From: Halococcaceae archaeon
GTDB taxonomy: Archaea > Halobacteriota > Halobacteria > Halobacteriales > Halalkalicoccaceae
DNA: 5,054 bases
Direction: 5' to 3'
NCBI GenBank assembly: GCA_007129135.1
Contig: SKWB01000003.1
Coordinates: forward strand, 1 to 5,054
This document shows positions 1 through 5,054 of the stretch, in pieces. A program made the translations under genes and the position numbers. Each line of letters opens with the position of its first letter. The first letter of the stretch is position 1. The notes below the pieces were generated by a model, which worked only from the letters and a program-made list of their open reading frames with translations, searched no databases and was not told the DNA's origin.

Positions 1-874
1 CGACGCCCTGGGCGATCGGCGGCGTCCCCGCCTCGAACTTCCAGGGCAGTTCGTTCCAGGTCGCCTCGTCGAAGGTGACCTTCGTGATCATCTCGCCGCC
101 GAAGAGGTAGGGCTGCATCTCCTCCAGGAGCGCCTTCTTCCCGTAGAGACAGCCGATCCCGGTCGGGCCGGCCATCTTGTGCCCGGAGAAGGCGTAGAGA
201 TCCGCGTCGATCGCCTCGACGTCGACCGGCATGTTCGGCACCGCCTGCGCCCCGTCGACGAAGATCAGCGAGCCGTGGTCGTGGGCGAGTTCGGCGAGTT
301 CGGCGACCGGGTTGATCGTCCCGAGCGCGTTCGAGGTGTGGACGACCGAGACCATCTCGGTGCTGTCGGTGATCAGCTCGCGGGCGTGGTCCATGTCGAG
401 TTCGCCCTCCTCGGTGATCCGGATGTACTTTACATCCGCACCGGTCTTGTTGCCGATCTGCTGCCAGGTGACCAGCGAGGCGTGGTGTTCCATCTCCGTG
501 AGGACGATCTCGTCGCCGGGACCGAGCTCCTCGAGGCCCCACGCGTAGGCGACGAGGTTCTCCGCCTCGGTCGTGTTCTTCGTGAAGACGACCTCCTCGC
601 GGCCCCCCGAGGCGCCGACGAACTCGGCGACCCGGTCGTGGGCCTCCTCGTAGGCGATCGAGGCCTCCTGGCTGAGTTGGTGAATGCCGCGGTGGACGTT
701 CGCGTTGTAGCTGCGGTAGTACTCGCTGATCGAGTCGATCACCTGGTTCGGCGTCTGCGTCGTCGCCGCGTTGTCGAGGTAGACCAGCCGACGGCCGTTG
801 AACTCCCGATCGAGGATCGGGAAGTCCTCCCTGAGCCGGTCGACGTCGAGCGGTGCGGACTCCTGGATTCCCAT
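1..874 (-). CDS. sufS: SufS-type cysteine desulfurase (C-terminus cut by window edge)
   Basis: This is a PLP-dependent class V aminotransferase-fold enzyme that removes sulfur from L-cysteine, giving alanine and an enzyme-bound persulfide for Fe-S cluster assembly by the cytoplasmic SUF system. The 291 visible residues start at ATG 872-874. Seen motifs are YLDNAATTQTP near residue 35, the block NANVHRGIHQLS, FTKNTTEAENLVA, EMEHHASLVTW (His130/His131), VDGAQAVPNMPVD (Asp207, Gln210) and FSGHKM with the PLP-binding Lys233. The spacing His130-Asp207-Gln210-Lys233 equals that of E. coli SufS (His123, Asp200, Gln203, Lys226). The family is about 405-415 residues long, so roughly 120 residues, including the persulfide cysteine expected near residue 371, lie outside the window. 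The RGIHQLS and HKM blocks favour SufS (group II) over NifS/IscS. The gene is transcribed divergently from the regulator at 1059. No odd residue was seen in the visible part. Confidence 0.96.
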   Translation of the reverse strand, partial: MGIQESAPLDVDRLREDFPILDREFNGRRLVYLDNAATTQTPNQVIDSISEYYRSYNANVHRGIHQLSQEASIAYEEAHDRVAEFVGASGGREEVVFTKNTTEAENLVAYAWGLEELGPGDEIVLTEMEHHASLVTWQQIGNKTGADVKYIRITEEGELDMDHARELITDSTEMVSVVHTSNALGTINPVAELAELAHDHGSLIFVDGAQAVPNMPVDVEAIDADLYAFSGHKMAGPTGIGCLYGKKALLEEMQPYLFGGEMITKVTFDEATWNELPWKFEAGTPPIAQGV

Positions 875-896
875 TGGGTGTGAGGTGGGGCCGGAA

Positions 897-905
897 CGAA
901 AACAC
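897..905 (-). promoter_or_regulatory. Possible TATA-like element for sufS
   Basis: On the minus strand this reads GTGTTTTCG, the only T-rich patch close to the sufS start. The T-run is centred about 26-27 bp upstream of the ATG, the distance expected for a leaderless archaeal transcript. The match to a haloarchaeal TATA box is weak (no TTTAWA), so the call rests mainly on position. Confidence 0.35.
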
Positions 906-991
906 TCCTTCGGTCCGACGGGCGCGGGGAAACCGGTATGGATTACGAACCGCCCGTGCCGTGGCGTCAGCGTAATTCGGTGCGGCTCCGA

Positions 992-1013
992 GACTGAAAA
1001 CCGGTTTTGAGTC
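992..1013. promoter_or_regulatory. 22-bp near-palindromic operator, copy 1
   Basis: The centre AAAACCGGTTTT (997-1008) is a perfect 12-bp palindrome. Going outward there is one mismatched pair (G996/G1009), then GACT (992-995) paired perfectly with AGTC (1010-1013). The centre lies about 23 bp upstream of the TATA-like element of the 1059 gene, a usual place for an archaeal activator or repressor site. A near-identical copy lies before the ABC operon (2452-2473), 20 of 22 bases the same. Two-fold symmetry fits a dimeric winged-helix protein; which protein binds is inference. Confidence 0.72.
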
Positions 1014-1024
1014 ACGGTAACCGT
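1014..1024. promoter_or_regulatory. 11-bp dyad abutting the TATA-like element
   Basis: ACGGT and ACCGT are exact inverted repeats around a single A (1019). The dyad begins at the base after the 22-bp operator and runs into the TATA-like element, over the place where TFB would contact the BRE. Copy 2 before the ABC operon has only a degraded counterpart (CCGTGAGCG), so this may be a regulator-specific site or a chance dyad. Confidence 0.35.
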
Positions 1025-1029
1025 TTAGT
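1023..1029 (+). promoter_or_regulatory. TATA-like element for the regulator gene
   Basis: GTTTAGT is centred about 33 bp upstream of ATG 1059, predicting a transcript start near 1051-1053 and a leader of only 6-8 bases. No Shine-Dalgarno sequence is needed or evident. The in-frame TAG at 1026-1028 falls inside this element and limits how far upstream the regulator ORF could extend. Confidence 0.5.
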
Positions 1030-1058
1030 CGGACCCGGACGAAGCCGGGGACGATCGA

Positions 1059-1520
1059 ATGGCACGACTGCTCCCGACGGAGCCGGACGTCACCGTCGAA
1101 CGCGGAGACGAGCCGGCGGTCCTCTGTCTCGACGACGACCGGACGGGGGAGCTCCTGGCGGCGGTCTCCTCCGAGACGGCGCGAGCGGTGTTCCGGGCGG
1201 TCTCCGCGGAGCCCGTGACCGCCGCCGACCTCGCCGACGGGCTCGACATGTCGATCCAGCGGGTTCGCTACCACCTCGACAACCTCGTCGAGGTCGGGCT
1301 GATCGAGGTGGCCGACACCTGTTACTCGGAGAAGGGACGCGAGATGGACGTCTACGCGCCGACGGCGGAGCCGCTGCTGGTCTTCTTCGGTCCCGAGAGC
1401 GACCGAGCGGGGCTCGAAGCCGGGTTCAGGGGGTTCGCCGGCGCCATGGGCCCCTCTGCCGTACTGCTCGCGCTCGCCGAATCGCTCTCCCGGCTGCTGG
1501 GGCTCGGCAGTGAGGAGTGA
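1059..1520 (+). CDS. ArsR-like winged-helix transcriptional regulator
   Basis: This 153-residue cytoplasmic DNA-binding protein has an ArsR/HTH_20-like domain at about residues 29-101. The first helix is around SSETARAVFRAVS, the helix-turn-helix is TAADLADGLDMSIQRVRYHLDNLVEVGLIE (about 54-83) with recognition helix SIQRVRYHLDNL, and the wing is DTCYSEKGREMDVYAP (86-101). The YSEKGREMDVYAP wing is typical of a haloarchaeal regulator group. The C-terminal part (106-149) has short hydrophobic stretches (LLVFF; AVLLALAESLSRLLG) but no convincing full membrane helix. ATG 1059 is the first start after an in-frame stop at 1026. The gene lies directly downstream of operator copy 1, so autoregulation is likely, and the same operator precedes the ABC operon. 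The ligand is unknown. Cys23 and Cys88 are the only cysteines, too few and too scattered for a clear ArsR metal site. Confidence 0.85.
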   Translation: MARLLPTEPDVTVERGDEPAVLCLDDDRTGELLAAVSSETARAVFRAVSAEPVTAADLADGLDMSIQRVRYHLDNLVEVGLIEVADTCYSEKGREMDVYAPTAEPLLVFFGPESDRAGLEAGFRGFAGAMGPSAVLLALAESLSRLLGLGSEE

Positions 1521-1602
1521 GCGTCGGACCGGATCGATGGGGGCGATGACGTCTCAATCGTGTTAAGGGCCGAACCGTCGAAGGCGGGATCGGGTGTGAG
1601 CG
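1521..1602 (+). promoter_or_regulatory. 82-bp gap with weak promoter-like patch
   Basis: The only A/T-rich patch is GTGTTAAG at about 1559-1566, centred about 40 bp before ATG 1603. It could serve as a TATA element giving a short leader. The 22-bp operator seen at the other two plus-strand promoters is absent. The membrane protein gene could therefore be read from this weak promoter or by read-through from the regulator gene. Confidence 0.3.
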
Positions 1603-2457
1603 ATGGACGGGTCGATCAGGAGACGCCACGACACGGACGGCTGTGCCTGCCTGCGGTGTCGTGGCCTCGACATCGGGGTTTCGCGGCGGACGCTCGTCGG
1701 GAGCCTCCGCTGGAGCGGTCGGCTCGTCCGGGAGCACCCCTCCGTCCTCGCGGTCTTCGTCATCCCGGCCGTCGCACAGCTCGTGATGCGACCGGCTCCA
1801 CCCCCGATCCGGGAGCTCGGTCCGGCGATCGGCCTCGCCGGGCTCGTGGTCGGTCGGGCGTACCTCGCGGTGGTCGCCGGATCGGTGCTGTACGGGGACG
1901 ACCCGCGGCCGGTAGACGCGTTTCGGGCGGCGGTCGCCCGGTTGCCCGCCCTGTTCGCGGCGCTGCTCGCGGCAGGGGCCGTCGTTGCCGGCGCGCTCCT
2001 GATCCCGGTCGTCGCTCACGAGACGCTCGTCGTGCTCGGCGTGACGCCACCGGAGGCGCTCGTCGACGCCGTGATACCCGTGTTGCTCCTCGCCTTCCTC
2101 GCGCTGTTCGTCAAGCTCTGTCTCGTTCCCGAAGCGGCCGTCGTCGGTCGTTACGGACCGTTCGCGTCCGTCCGTGCCAGCTGGGCGATCACCTCGTTTC
2201 ACCCCCGGAAGGCGACGGTCCTCGTCCTGGGACTGCTCGCGCTGGCCGCCATCAGTGTGGGTCTCGACACGAACGTGGGCGAGCCGGACGGCGTCGTGAC
2301 GTTCGCCGTGACCCACGACGAGGCCGAGGTCGGGCTGGTCTCGATCGGGACCACCGACGAGACCGGGGTGGTCGGCGTCCTCGGCGGGGCCGTCGCGAGC
2401 GCGCTCTACTACGGGGTGTTCGTCCACCTCTACGTCGCGGGGGCGCTCGAAGGCTGA
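1603..2457 (+). CDS. Multi-pass membrane protein of unknown function
   Basis: This is a 284-residue integral membrane protein with about five or six hydrophobic segments, near residues 46-62, 73-97, 115-138, 155-176, 204-221 and 256-281. The part KLCLVPEAAVVGRYGPFASVRASWAITSFHPRKA (171-204) resembles the amphipathic 'GP..A.R.SW..T' block of GPDPase-membrane-domain-like and DUF4013/DUF7847-like haloarchaeal proteins; that assignment is tentative. A hydrophilic segment (222-255) lies between the last two hydrophobic parts. The short N-terminus carries C14-x-C16-xx-C19, unusual for such a protein. ATG 1603 comes two codons after an in-frame TGA (1597), and the next Met is residue 62, so the start is well fixed. 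Its stop codon (2455-2457) lies inside operator copy 2, so the gene ends exactly where the ABC promoter begins. No transport or enzyme motif is seen; function is unknown, perhaps linked to the adjacent exporter. Confidence 0.8.
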   Translation: MDGSIRRRHDTDGCACLRCRGLDIGVSRRTLVGSLRWSGRLVREHPSVLAVFVIPAVAQLVMRPAPPPIRELGPAIGLAGLVVGRAYLAVVAGSVLYGDDPRPVDAFRAAVARLPALFAALLAAGAVVAGALLIPVVAHETLVVLGVTPPEALVDAVIPVLLLAFLALFVKLCLVPEAAVVGRYGPFASVRASWAITSFHPRKATVLVLGLLALAAISVGLDTNVGEPDGVVTFAVTHDEAEVGLVSIGTTDETGVVGVLGGAVASALYYGVFVHLYVAGALEG

Positions 2458-2473
2458 AAACGCGTTTTGAGTC
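2452..2473. promoter_or_regulatory. 22-bp near-palindromic operator, copy 2
   Basis: The centre AAAACGCGTTTT (2457-2468) is a perfect 12-bp palindrome. Flanks are GGCT (2452-2455) and AGTC (2470-2473), one base from a perfect pair, with the same G/G mismatched pair next to the core as in copy 1. Only two positional differences from copy 1 lie in the core (CG swapped to GC, symmetry kept) and one in the left flank, partly set by the coding sequence it overlaps: the stop codon of the membrane protein gene is 2455-2457. The centre is about 24 bp upstream of the TATA-like element of the ABC operon, the same offset as in copy 1. Confidence 0.72.
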
Positions 2474-2482
2474 TCCGTGAGC

Positions 2483-2490
2483 GCTATTCA
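2483..2490 (+). promoter_or_regulatory. TATA-like element for the ABC operon
   Basis: GCTATTCA is centred about 27 bp upstream of ATG 2514, the standard spacing for a leaderless archaeal transcript. It is the only A/T-rich patch between operator copy 2 and the start codon, and its offset from the operator matches that in the regulator promoter. Confidence 0.5.
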
Positions 2491-2513
2491 GTGCCGGCGA
2501 GAACCGGCGACCG

Positions 2514-3503
2514 ATGACGGCGATACGAACCGAGAACCTGACGAAACGGTACGGCGACGTCCTCGCCGTGGCCGGCCTCGACCTCGTGGTCGAGGAGGGA
2601 GAGGTGTTCGGCTTCCTCGGGCCGAACGGGGCGGGGAAGTCGACGACGATCGAACTGCTGCTCGACTACGCCCGACCGACCGACGGCGAGGCCCGCGTCC
2701 TGGGACTCGACCCGCGGTCGGACTCGCGTGAACTGCTCCGACGGACGGGCGTCCTGCCGGAGGGGGTCGGCCTCTACGAGCGGCTCACCGGCCGCGAACA
2801 CCTCGGGATCGCGATCGAGGCGATGGAGGCCGACGACGACCCCGACGCGGTCCTCGAGCGGGTCGGCCTCGAGCCGGAGGACGCGGGTCGTCGGGCCGGT
2901 GAGTACTCGAGAGGGATGGCCAAGCGTCTCGCGCTGGCGGTGGCGCTCGTCGGTGACCCAGACCTCCTCGTGCTCGACGAGCCCGCGTCGGGGCTCGACC
3001 CGCTCGGCGTTCGGCGGATGCGCGAACTCGTCCACGAGGAGGCCGCGCGGGGGACGACGGTGTTCTTCTCGTCGCACGTCCTCGACCAGGTCGAGGCGAT
3101 CTGTGACCGCGTCGGGATCCTCAGTGGCGGGCGCCTCGTCGCAGTCGACACGATCGATGGCCTCCGCGAAGCGGAAGGGACCGGGGCGACCGTGACCCTC
3201 CGGCTGGACGGACCACCGTCGCGCCTCGCCTCGGAGCTCCGTGGGATGGAGGGGGTCGCGGACGCGGAGATCACGGGCCACGCACTGTGCGTGCACTGTA
3301 CCGACCCGCGTGCGAAGGCACGGGTGATCGCGCGGGCGGAACGGTCCGCGGCGACCGTCCGCGACCTCACCGTCGAAGAGCCCTCCCTGGAGTCGCTGTT
3401 CGCCGATCGGACCGGCGACACGACCCCGCCTTCGATCGGTCGTCGGAGCGGGGGTGCCGGTGGGACCGACCACACAGCCGCCGACGTGGGGGCCGAGTCG
3501 TGA
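2514..3503 (+). CDS. ABC-2 type transporter ATP-binding protein
   Basis: This 329-residue ATPase is the cytoplasmic motor of an ABC exporter. Visible motifs are the A-loop Tyr13 (KRYG), Walker A GPNGAGKST (36-44), a Q-loop region VLPEG where Glu83 replaces Gln (usual in DrrA/NosF-like ABC-2 ATPases), signature YSRGM (131-135), Walker B LLVLDEP (151-157), D-loop GLDP (160-163) and H-loop His188 in FSSHVLDQVEAICDRV. All residues needed for ATP hydrolysis are present. After the nucleotide-binding domain comes a C-terminal regulatory part with the common ending EEPSLESLFADRTGD, then about 28 extra Gly/Ser/Thr-rich residues that look disordered. ATG 2514 is the first start after an in-frame TGA at 2478. 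It overlaps the permease gene by four bases. It is probably controlled through the operator at 2452-2473. Resemblance to antibiotic, copper-maturation or sodium exporters is generic; the substrate cannot be assigned. Confidence 0.95.
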   Translation: MTAIRTENLTKRYGDVLAVAGLDLVVEEGEVFGFLGPNGAGKSTTIELLLDYARPTDGEARVLGLDPRSDSRELLRRTGVLPEGVGLYERLTGREHLGIAIEAMEADDDPDAVLERVGLEPEDAGRRAGEYSRGMAKRLALAVALVGDPDLLVLDEPASGLDPLGVRRMRELVHEEAARGTTVFFSSHVLDQVEAICDRVGILSGGRLVAVDTIDGLREAEGTGATVTLRLDGPPSRLASELRGMEGVADAEITGHALCVHCTDPRAKARVIARAERSAATVRDLTVEEPSLESLFADRTGDTTPPSIGRRSGGAGGTDHTAADVGAES

Positions 3504-4369
3504 CCTGGACGGTCGTCGCGCGGAAGGAGGTCGCCTACGCGAGTCGATCCCGGATGCTCCAGAGCCTCGGTGCCGTGCTGTTCGGGCTGATCGGACTGGT
3601 CACCCTCGTCGTCTGGAGGGTCGCGGAGGATCCGAGCGCCGAAGCGCTGGCGAGCGAACTCGGGGTACCGTTGCTGCTGATCGTCCCGATCGCCTCGCTG
3701 ATCGCCGGCTACACGGCGATCGTCGGCGAGCGACGCTCGGGGCGTCTCGCGCTCCTGCTCGGGCTCTCGCCGACGAGACGCGAGGTGCTCCTGGGTACGT
3801 TCCTCGGCCGGTCGGCGGTCGTGGCCGGAGTGGTCGTGGCGGCGTTCGCGCTGGCGGCCGCGTTCAGCGCGGTCGCGGTCGGCTCCGTCCCGTTCGCCGA
3901 CCTCGTCGGCCTCGGGGCGGCGACGGTCCTCCTGGCGCTCGCGTTCGTCGGGATCGCGGTCGGGATCTCCGCGGTCGCGTCGACCCGCGGCCGGGCGATG
4001 GCGGCGGCGGTCGGCTGCTACCTCGTCTTCACCCTGTTCTGGGAGGTGATCGTCACCGGCGTCTACTACGCTGTCAACCGGCAGCTGCCGGGTGTCGAGG
4101 TCGAGCCGTGGTTCTTCGCGCTCGAACGGCTCAGCCCGATGCTGGCCTACGAGACGGTGTCGAACGCCCTCATCGAGGGCGAGCTGCAGTCGGTCGTCAC
4201 CGTCGACGCCCGTCCCCCCGAGGTCCACGCCACGCCGTTCGACGAGCAGGTGATCGGCGAGGTACCGTTCTACCTCGAACCGTGGTTCTCGGCCGTCCTC
4301 CTCCTCGCGTGGGCGGTCCTCCCCGTGCTGATCGGTCTCCACCGCTTCGAACGAGGGGACCTCCGATGA
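3500..4369 (+). CDS. ABC-2 type transporter permease (NosY-like)
   Basis: This 289-residue integral membrane protein forms the channel half of the exporter with the preceding ATPase. The start is GTG 3500, whose last two bases plus the next A form the ATPase stop codon (GTGA overlap), implying coupled translation. Hydrophobic segments lie near residues 23-40, 56-74, 105-128, 135-160, 166-192 and 262-281, giving the usual six-helix ABC-2 layout. The cytoplasmic loop after helix 2, GERRSGRLALLLGLSPTRREVLLGTFLGR (76-104), is the hallmark of this family and contacts the ATPase. Between helices 5 and 6 is a roughly 68-residue loop (193-260), likely on the outer face, with PWFFALERLSPMLAYE, a feature of NosY-like haloarchaeal permeases. 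Only one permease gene is present, so it probably works as a homodimer with two ATPase copies. Substrate unknown. Confidence 0.93.
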   Translation: MTWTVVARKEVAYASRSRMLQSLGAVLFGLIGLVTLVVWRVAEDPSAEALASELGVPLLLIVPIASLIAGYTAIVGERRSGRLALLLGLSPTRREVLLGTFLGRSAVVAGVVVAAFALAAAFSAVAVGSVPFADLVGLGAATVLLALAFVGIAVGISAVASTRGRAMAAAVGCYLVFTLFWEVIVTGVYYAVNRQLPGVEVEPWFFALERLSPMLAYETVSNALIEGELQSVVTVDARPPEVHATPFDEQVIGEVPFYLEPWFSAVLLLAWAVLPVLIGLHRFERGDLR

Positions 4370-4749
4370 ACACGACCGTCGGACGGACGTCGAGACCGGT
4401 GCAGGGGGCGGGTTCGGGTGAGGAGACGGTCGAAGAGGGGGAGAGGACCGGCGGGGATCGAACGGACGTCGCGGAGCTCCTCTCGCTGCTCGACGACGAG
4501 TACGCTCGTGCGATACTCCGGGAGGGGTGTGACGAGGCGGTGTCGGCCGTCGACCTGGCCGACCGGATCGGTGCCTCGTTACCGACCGTCTACCGCCGGG
4601 TCGAGAGGCTCGACGCGTGTGGACTGCTCCGACGCCGGACGGCACTCGATCCGGGCGGGTCGCACTACCAGGTCTACCGCACCAGGTCGCTCCGGCTCGA
4701 GGTGTGCCTCGACGGGGACGGGATCACCGCGACCGTCTCGAAGGGGTGA
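4366..4749 (+). CDS. Small winged-helix DNA-binding protein ending the ABC operon
   Basis: This 127-residue protein starts at ATG 4366, overlapping the permease stop codon (ATGA), so it is made from the same message as the exporter. The first 32 residues are a charged, Gly/Glu-rich, probably disordered tail. The winged-helix domain spans about 34-107: DVAELLSLLDDEYARAILRE, then helix-turn-helix SAVDLADRIGASLPTVYRRVERLDACGLLRRR with recognition helix SLPTVYRRVERL (71-82), then a wing DPGGSHYQVYRTR (95-107). The DEYARAIL and LPTVYRRVERL blocks are frequent in haloarchaeal ArsR-like proteins, often found beside small membrane proteins. The last 18 residues form a probable strand pair (LRLEVCLDGDGITATVS). 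It may sense the transported compound or regulate its own operon; no ligand site is visible. It differs clearly from the 1059 regulator in length and recognition helix, so the two need not share targets. Confidence 0.87.
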   Translation: MNTTVGRTSRPVQGAGSGEETVEEGERTGGDRTDVAELLSLLDDEYARAILREGCDEAVSAVDLADRIGASLPTVYRRVERLDACGLLRRRTALDPGGSHYQVYRTRSLRLEVCLDGDGITATVSKG

Positions 4750-4783
4750 TGCGGAGGAGACGAGCCCACCGCCTCGGGGTGAC

Positions 4784-4799
4784 GGACGGGGCGACGTCC
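4784..4799. terminator. Weak hairpin between convergent genes
   Basis: GGACG (4784-4788) and CGTCC (4795-4799) can pair around a six-base loop, in the 71-bp gap between the converging wHTH and DUF424 genes. There is no T-run on either strand, which archaeal terminators normally need, so a role in termination is uncertain. Nothing else was seen in this gap. Confidence 0.2.
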
Positions 4800-4820
4800 A
4801 TCACGGAGCCCGCTCGACGT

Positions 4821-5054
4821 TCAGAACCGGTTCAGCCAGAGCAGCTGCGCGTGGACCGTCCCGCCGACCTCGAGGACGTTGCCCTCCTCGACGAAGCCGT
4901 GTTCGATCGCGAGCGCGACACACCGTTCGCCGACGAGGTTCGCGACGGTCGCCCGGGCGAGGCCGTCGACGACCGCCTCCTCGTCGGCCTCCTCACCGCT
5001 GTAGAACTCCTCGGTGACGGTGAGCGACACCTCGCCGTCCTCGAAGGTCTCGCC
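4821..5054 (-). CDS. DUF424 family protein (N-terminus cut by window edge)
   Basis: The visible 77 residues run from the window edge to TGA (4821-4823) and match the archaeal DUF424 family (PF04242), small cytoplasmic proteins of about 95-100 residues with no firmly established function. Family-like blocks are GETFEDGEVSLTVTEEFYSGEEAD, then the helix and following turn ARATVANLVGERCVALAIEHG, then the end EEGNVLEVGGTVHAQLLWL. The reading frame stays open to the edge; the GTG at 5028-5030 is internal, because the upstream residues (GETFEDGE) are part of the conserved family sequence. Roughly 20 N-terminal residues are missing. It converges on the ABC operon and has no visible link to it. Confidence 0.88.
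   Translation of the reverse strand, partial: GETFEDGEVSLTVTEEFYSGEEADEEAVVDGLARATVANLVGERCVALAIEHGFVEEGNVLEVGGTVHAQLLWLNRF

Larger units (their letters stand above)
875..1058. promoter_or_regulatory. Divergent intergenic region between sufS and the regulator gene
   Basis: This 184-bp gap holds the promoters of two divergent genes. No small ORF or RNA gene was recognised in it. It contains, from left to right, a T-rich minus-strand TATA-like patch (about 897-905) for sufS, a degenerate operator-like sequence (924-945), the strong 22-bp near-palindrome (992-1013), an 11-bp dyad (1014-1024), and a plus-strand TATA-like element (1023-1029) for the regulator. It is more A/T-rich around 990-1027 than the flanking coding DNA, as expected for archaeal promoter and operator sequence. 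Confidence 0.75.

Noticed and set aside
179..883. Plus-strand open frame of 234 residues opposite sufS
   Set aside because: It is an Asp/Arg/Val-rich antisense shadow of a clear SufS sequence with all expected active-site residues in this part.
1426..2427. Minus-strand open frame of 333 residues opposite the membrane protein
   Set aside because: The translation is a charged, repetitive Asp/Arg/Glu-rich sequence without family motifs, while the plus strand encodes a coherent membrane protein with a bounded start.
2592..2976. Glu in the Q-loop and YSRGM in place of LSGGQ as signs of an inactive ATPase
   Set aside because: Both variations are common in ABC-2 exporter ATPases of the DrrA/NosF type; Walker A Lys42, Walker B Asp155/Glu156 and His188 are all present.
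2484..3473. Minus-strand open frame of 329 residues opposite the ATPase gene
   Set aside because: It mirrors the ABC ATPase frame, whose Walker A, signature, Walker B and H-loop are all intact on the plus strand.
2774..4645. Long minus-strand open frame of 623 residues opposite the ABC genes
   Set aside because: Its translation is low-complexity and rich in Arg, Pro, Ser and Asp, has no recognisable domain, and lies opposite three well-supported coupled genes. GC-rich haloarchaeal DNA regularly gives such open antisense frames.
4824..4833. Palindrome GAACCGGTTC resembling the operator core
   Set aside because: It lies in the last codons of the DUF424 gene (Leu-Asn-Arg-Phe), lacks the A4/T4 arms and the AGTC flank, and is not upstream of a start codon.
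1..5054. CRISPR array, tRNA/rRNA genes, insertion sequence or attachment site
   Set aside because: No spaced direct repeats, no cloverleaf or rRNA-like sequence, no transposase and no terminal inverted repeats were seen; nearly all the DNA is accounted for by coding genes.

Overview
The window is very GC-rich. Its proteins are acidic (many Asp/Glu), and promoter-like A/T-rich patches lie about 27-33 bp before start codons, as expected for leaderless or nearly leaderless archaeal transcripts. Together with a DUF424 protein and typical haloarchaeal winged-helix regulators, this points to a halophilic archaeon (class Halobacteria). The species cannot be named from this sequence.

Layout. 1-874 (minus strand, cut by the window edge) encodes most of a SufS-type cysteine desulfurase. 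A divergent intergenic region (875-1058) separates it from a plus-strand block: an ArsR-like winged-helix regulator (1059-1520), a multi-pass membrane protein of unknown function (1603-2457), an ABC-2 type ATPase (2514-3503), its permease (3500-4369), and a second winged-helix protein (4366-4749). The last three genes overlap by 4 bases at each junction (GTGA, ATGA), so they form one translationally coupled operon. A 71-bp convergent gap follows, then the C-terminal part of a minus-strand DUF424 protein (4821-5054, cut by the edge).

The main unexplained signal is a 22-bp near-palindrome present twice, at 992-1013 and 2452-2473, just upstream of the TATA-like elements of the regulator gene and of the ABC operon. 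The copies share 20 of 22 bases. Two of these differences would normally break symmetry, but the central swap (CCGG versus CGCG) keeps the inner dyad perfect. This looks like a pair of operators for one dimeric regulator. The simplest model is that the 1059-1520 protein represses or activates its own gene and the ABC exporter operon. A weaker, degenerate third copy lies upstream of sufS (924-945).

The membrane protein between the regulator and the exporter, and the second regulator ending the operon, suggest a small membrane-stress or efflux module with its own regulation. The exported substrate cannot be read from the sequence. The two edge genes (SufS, DUF424) are ordinary housekeeping genes that happen to flank the module.
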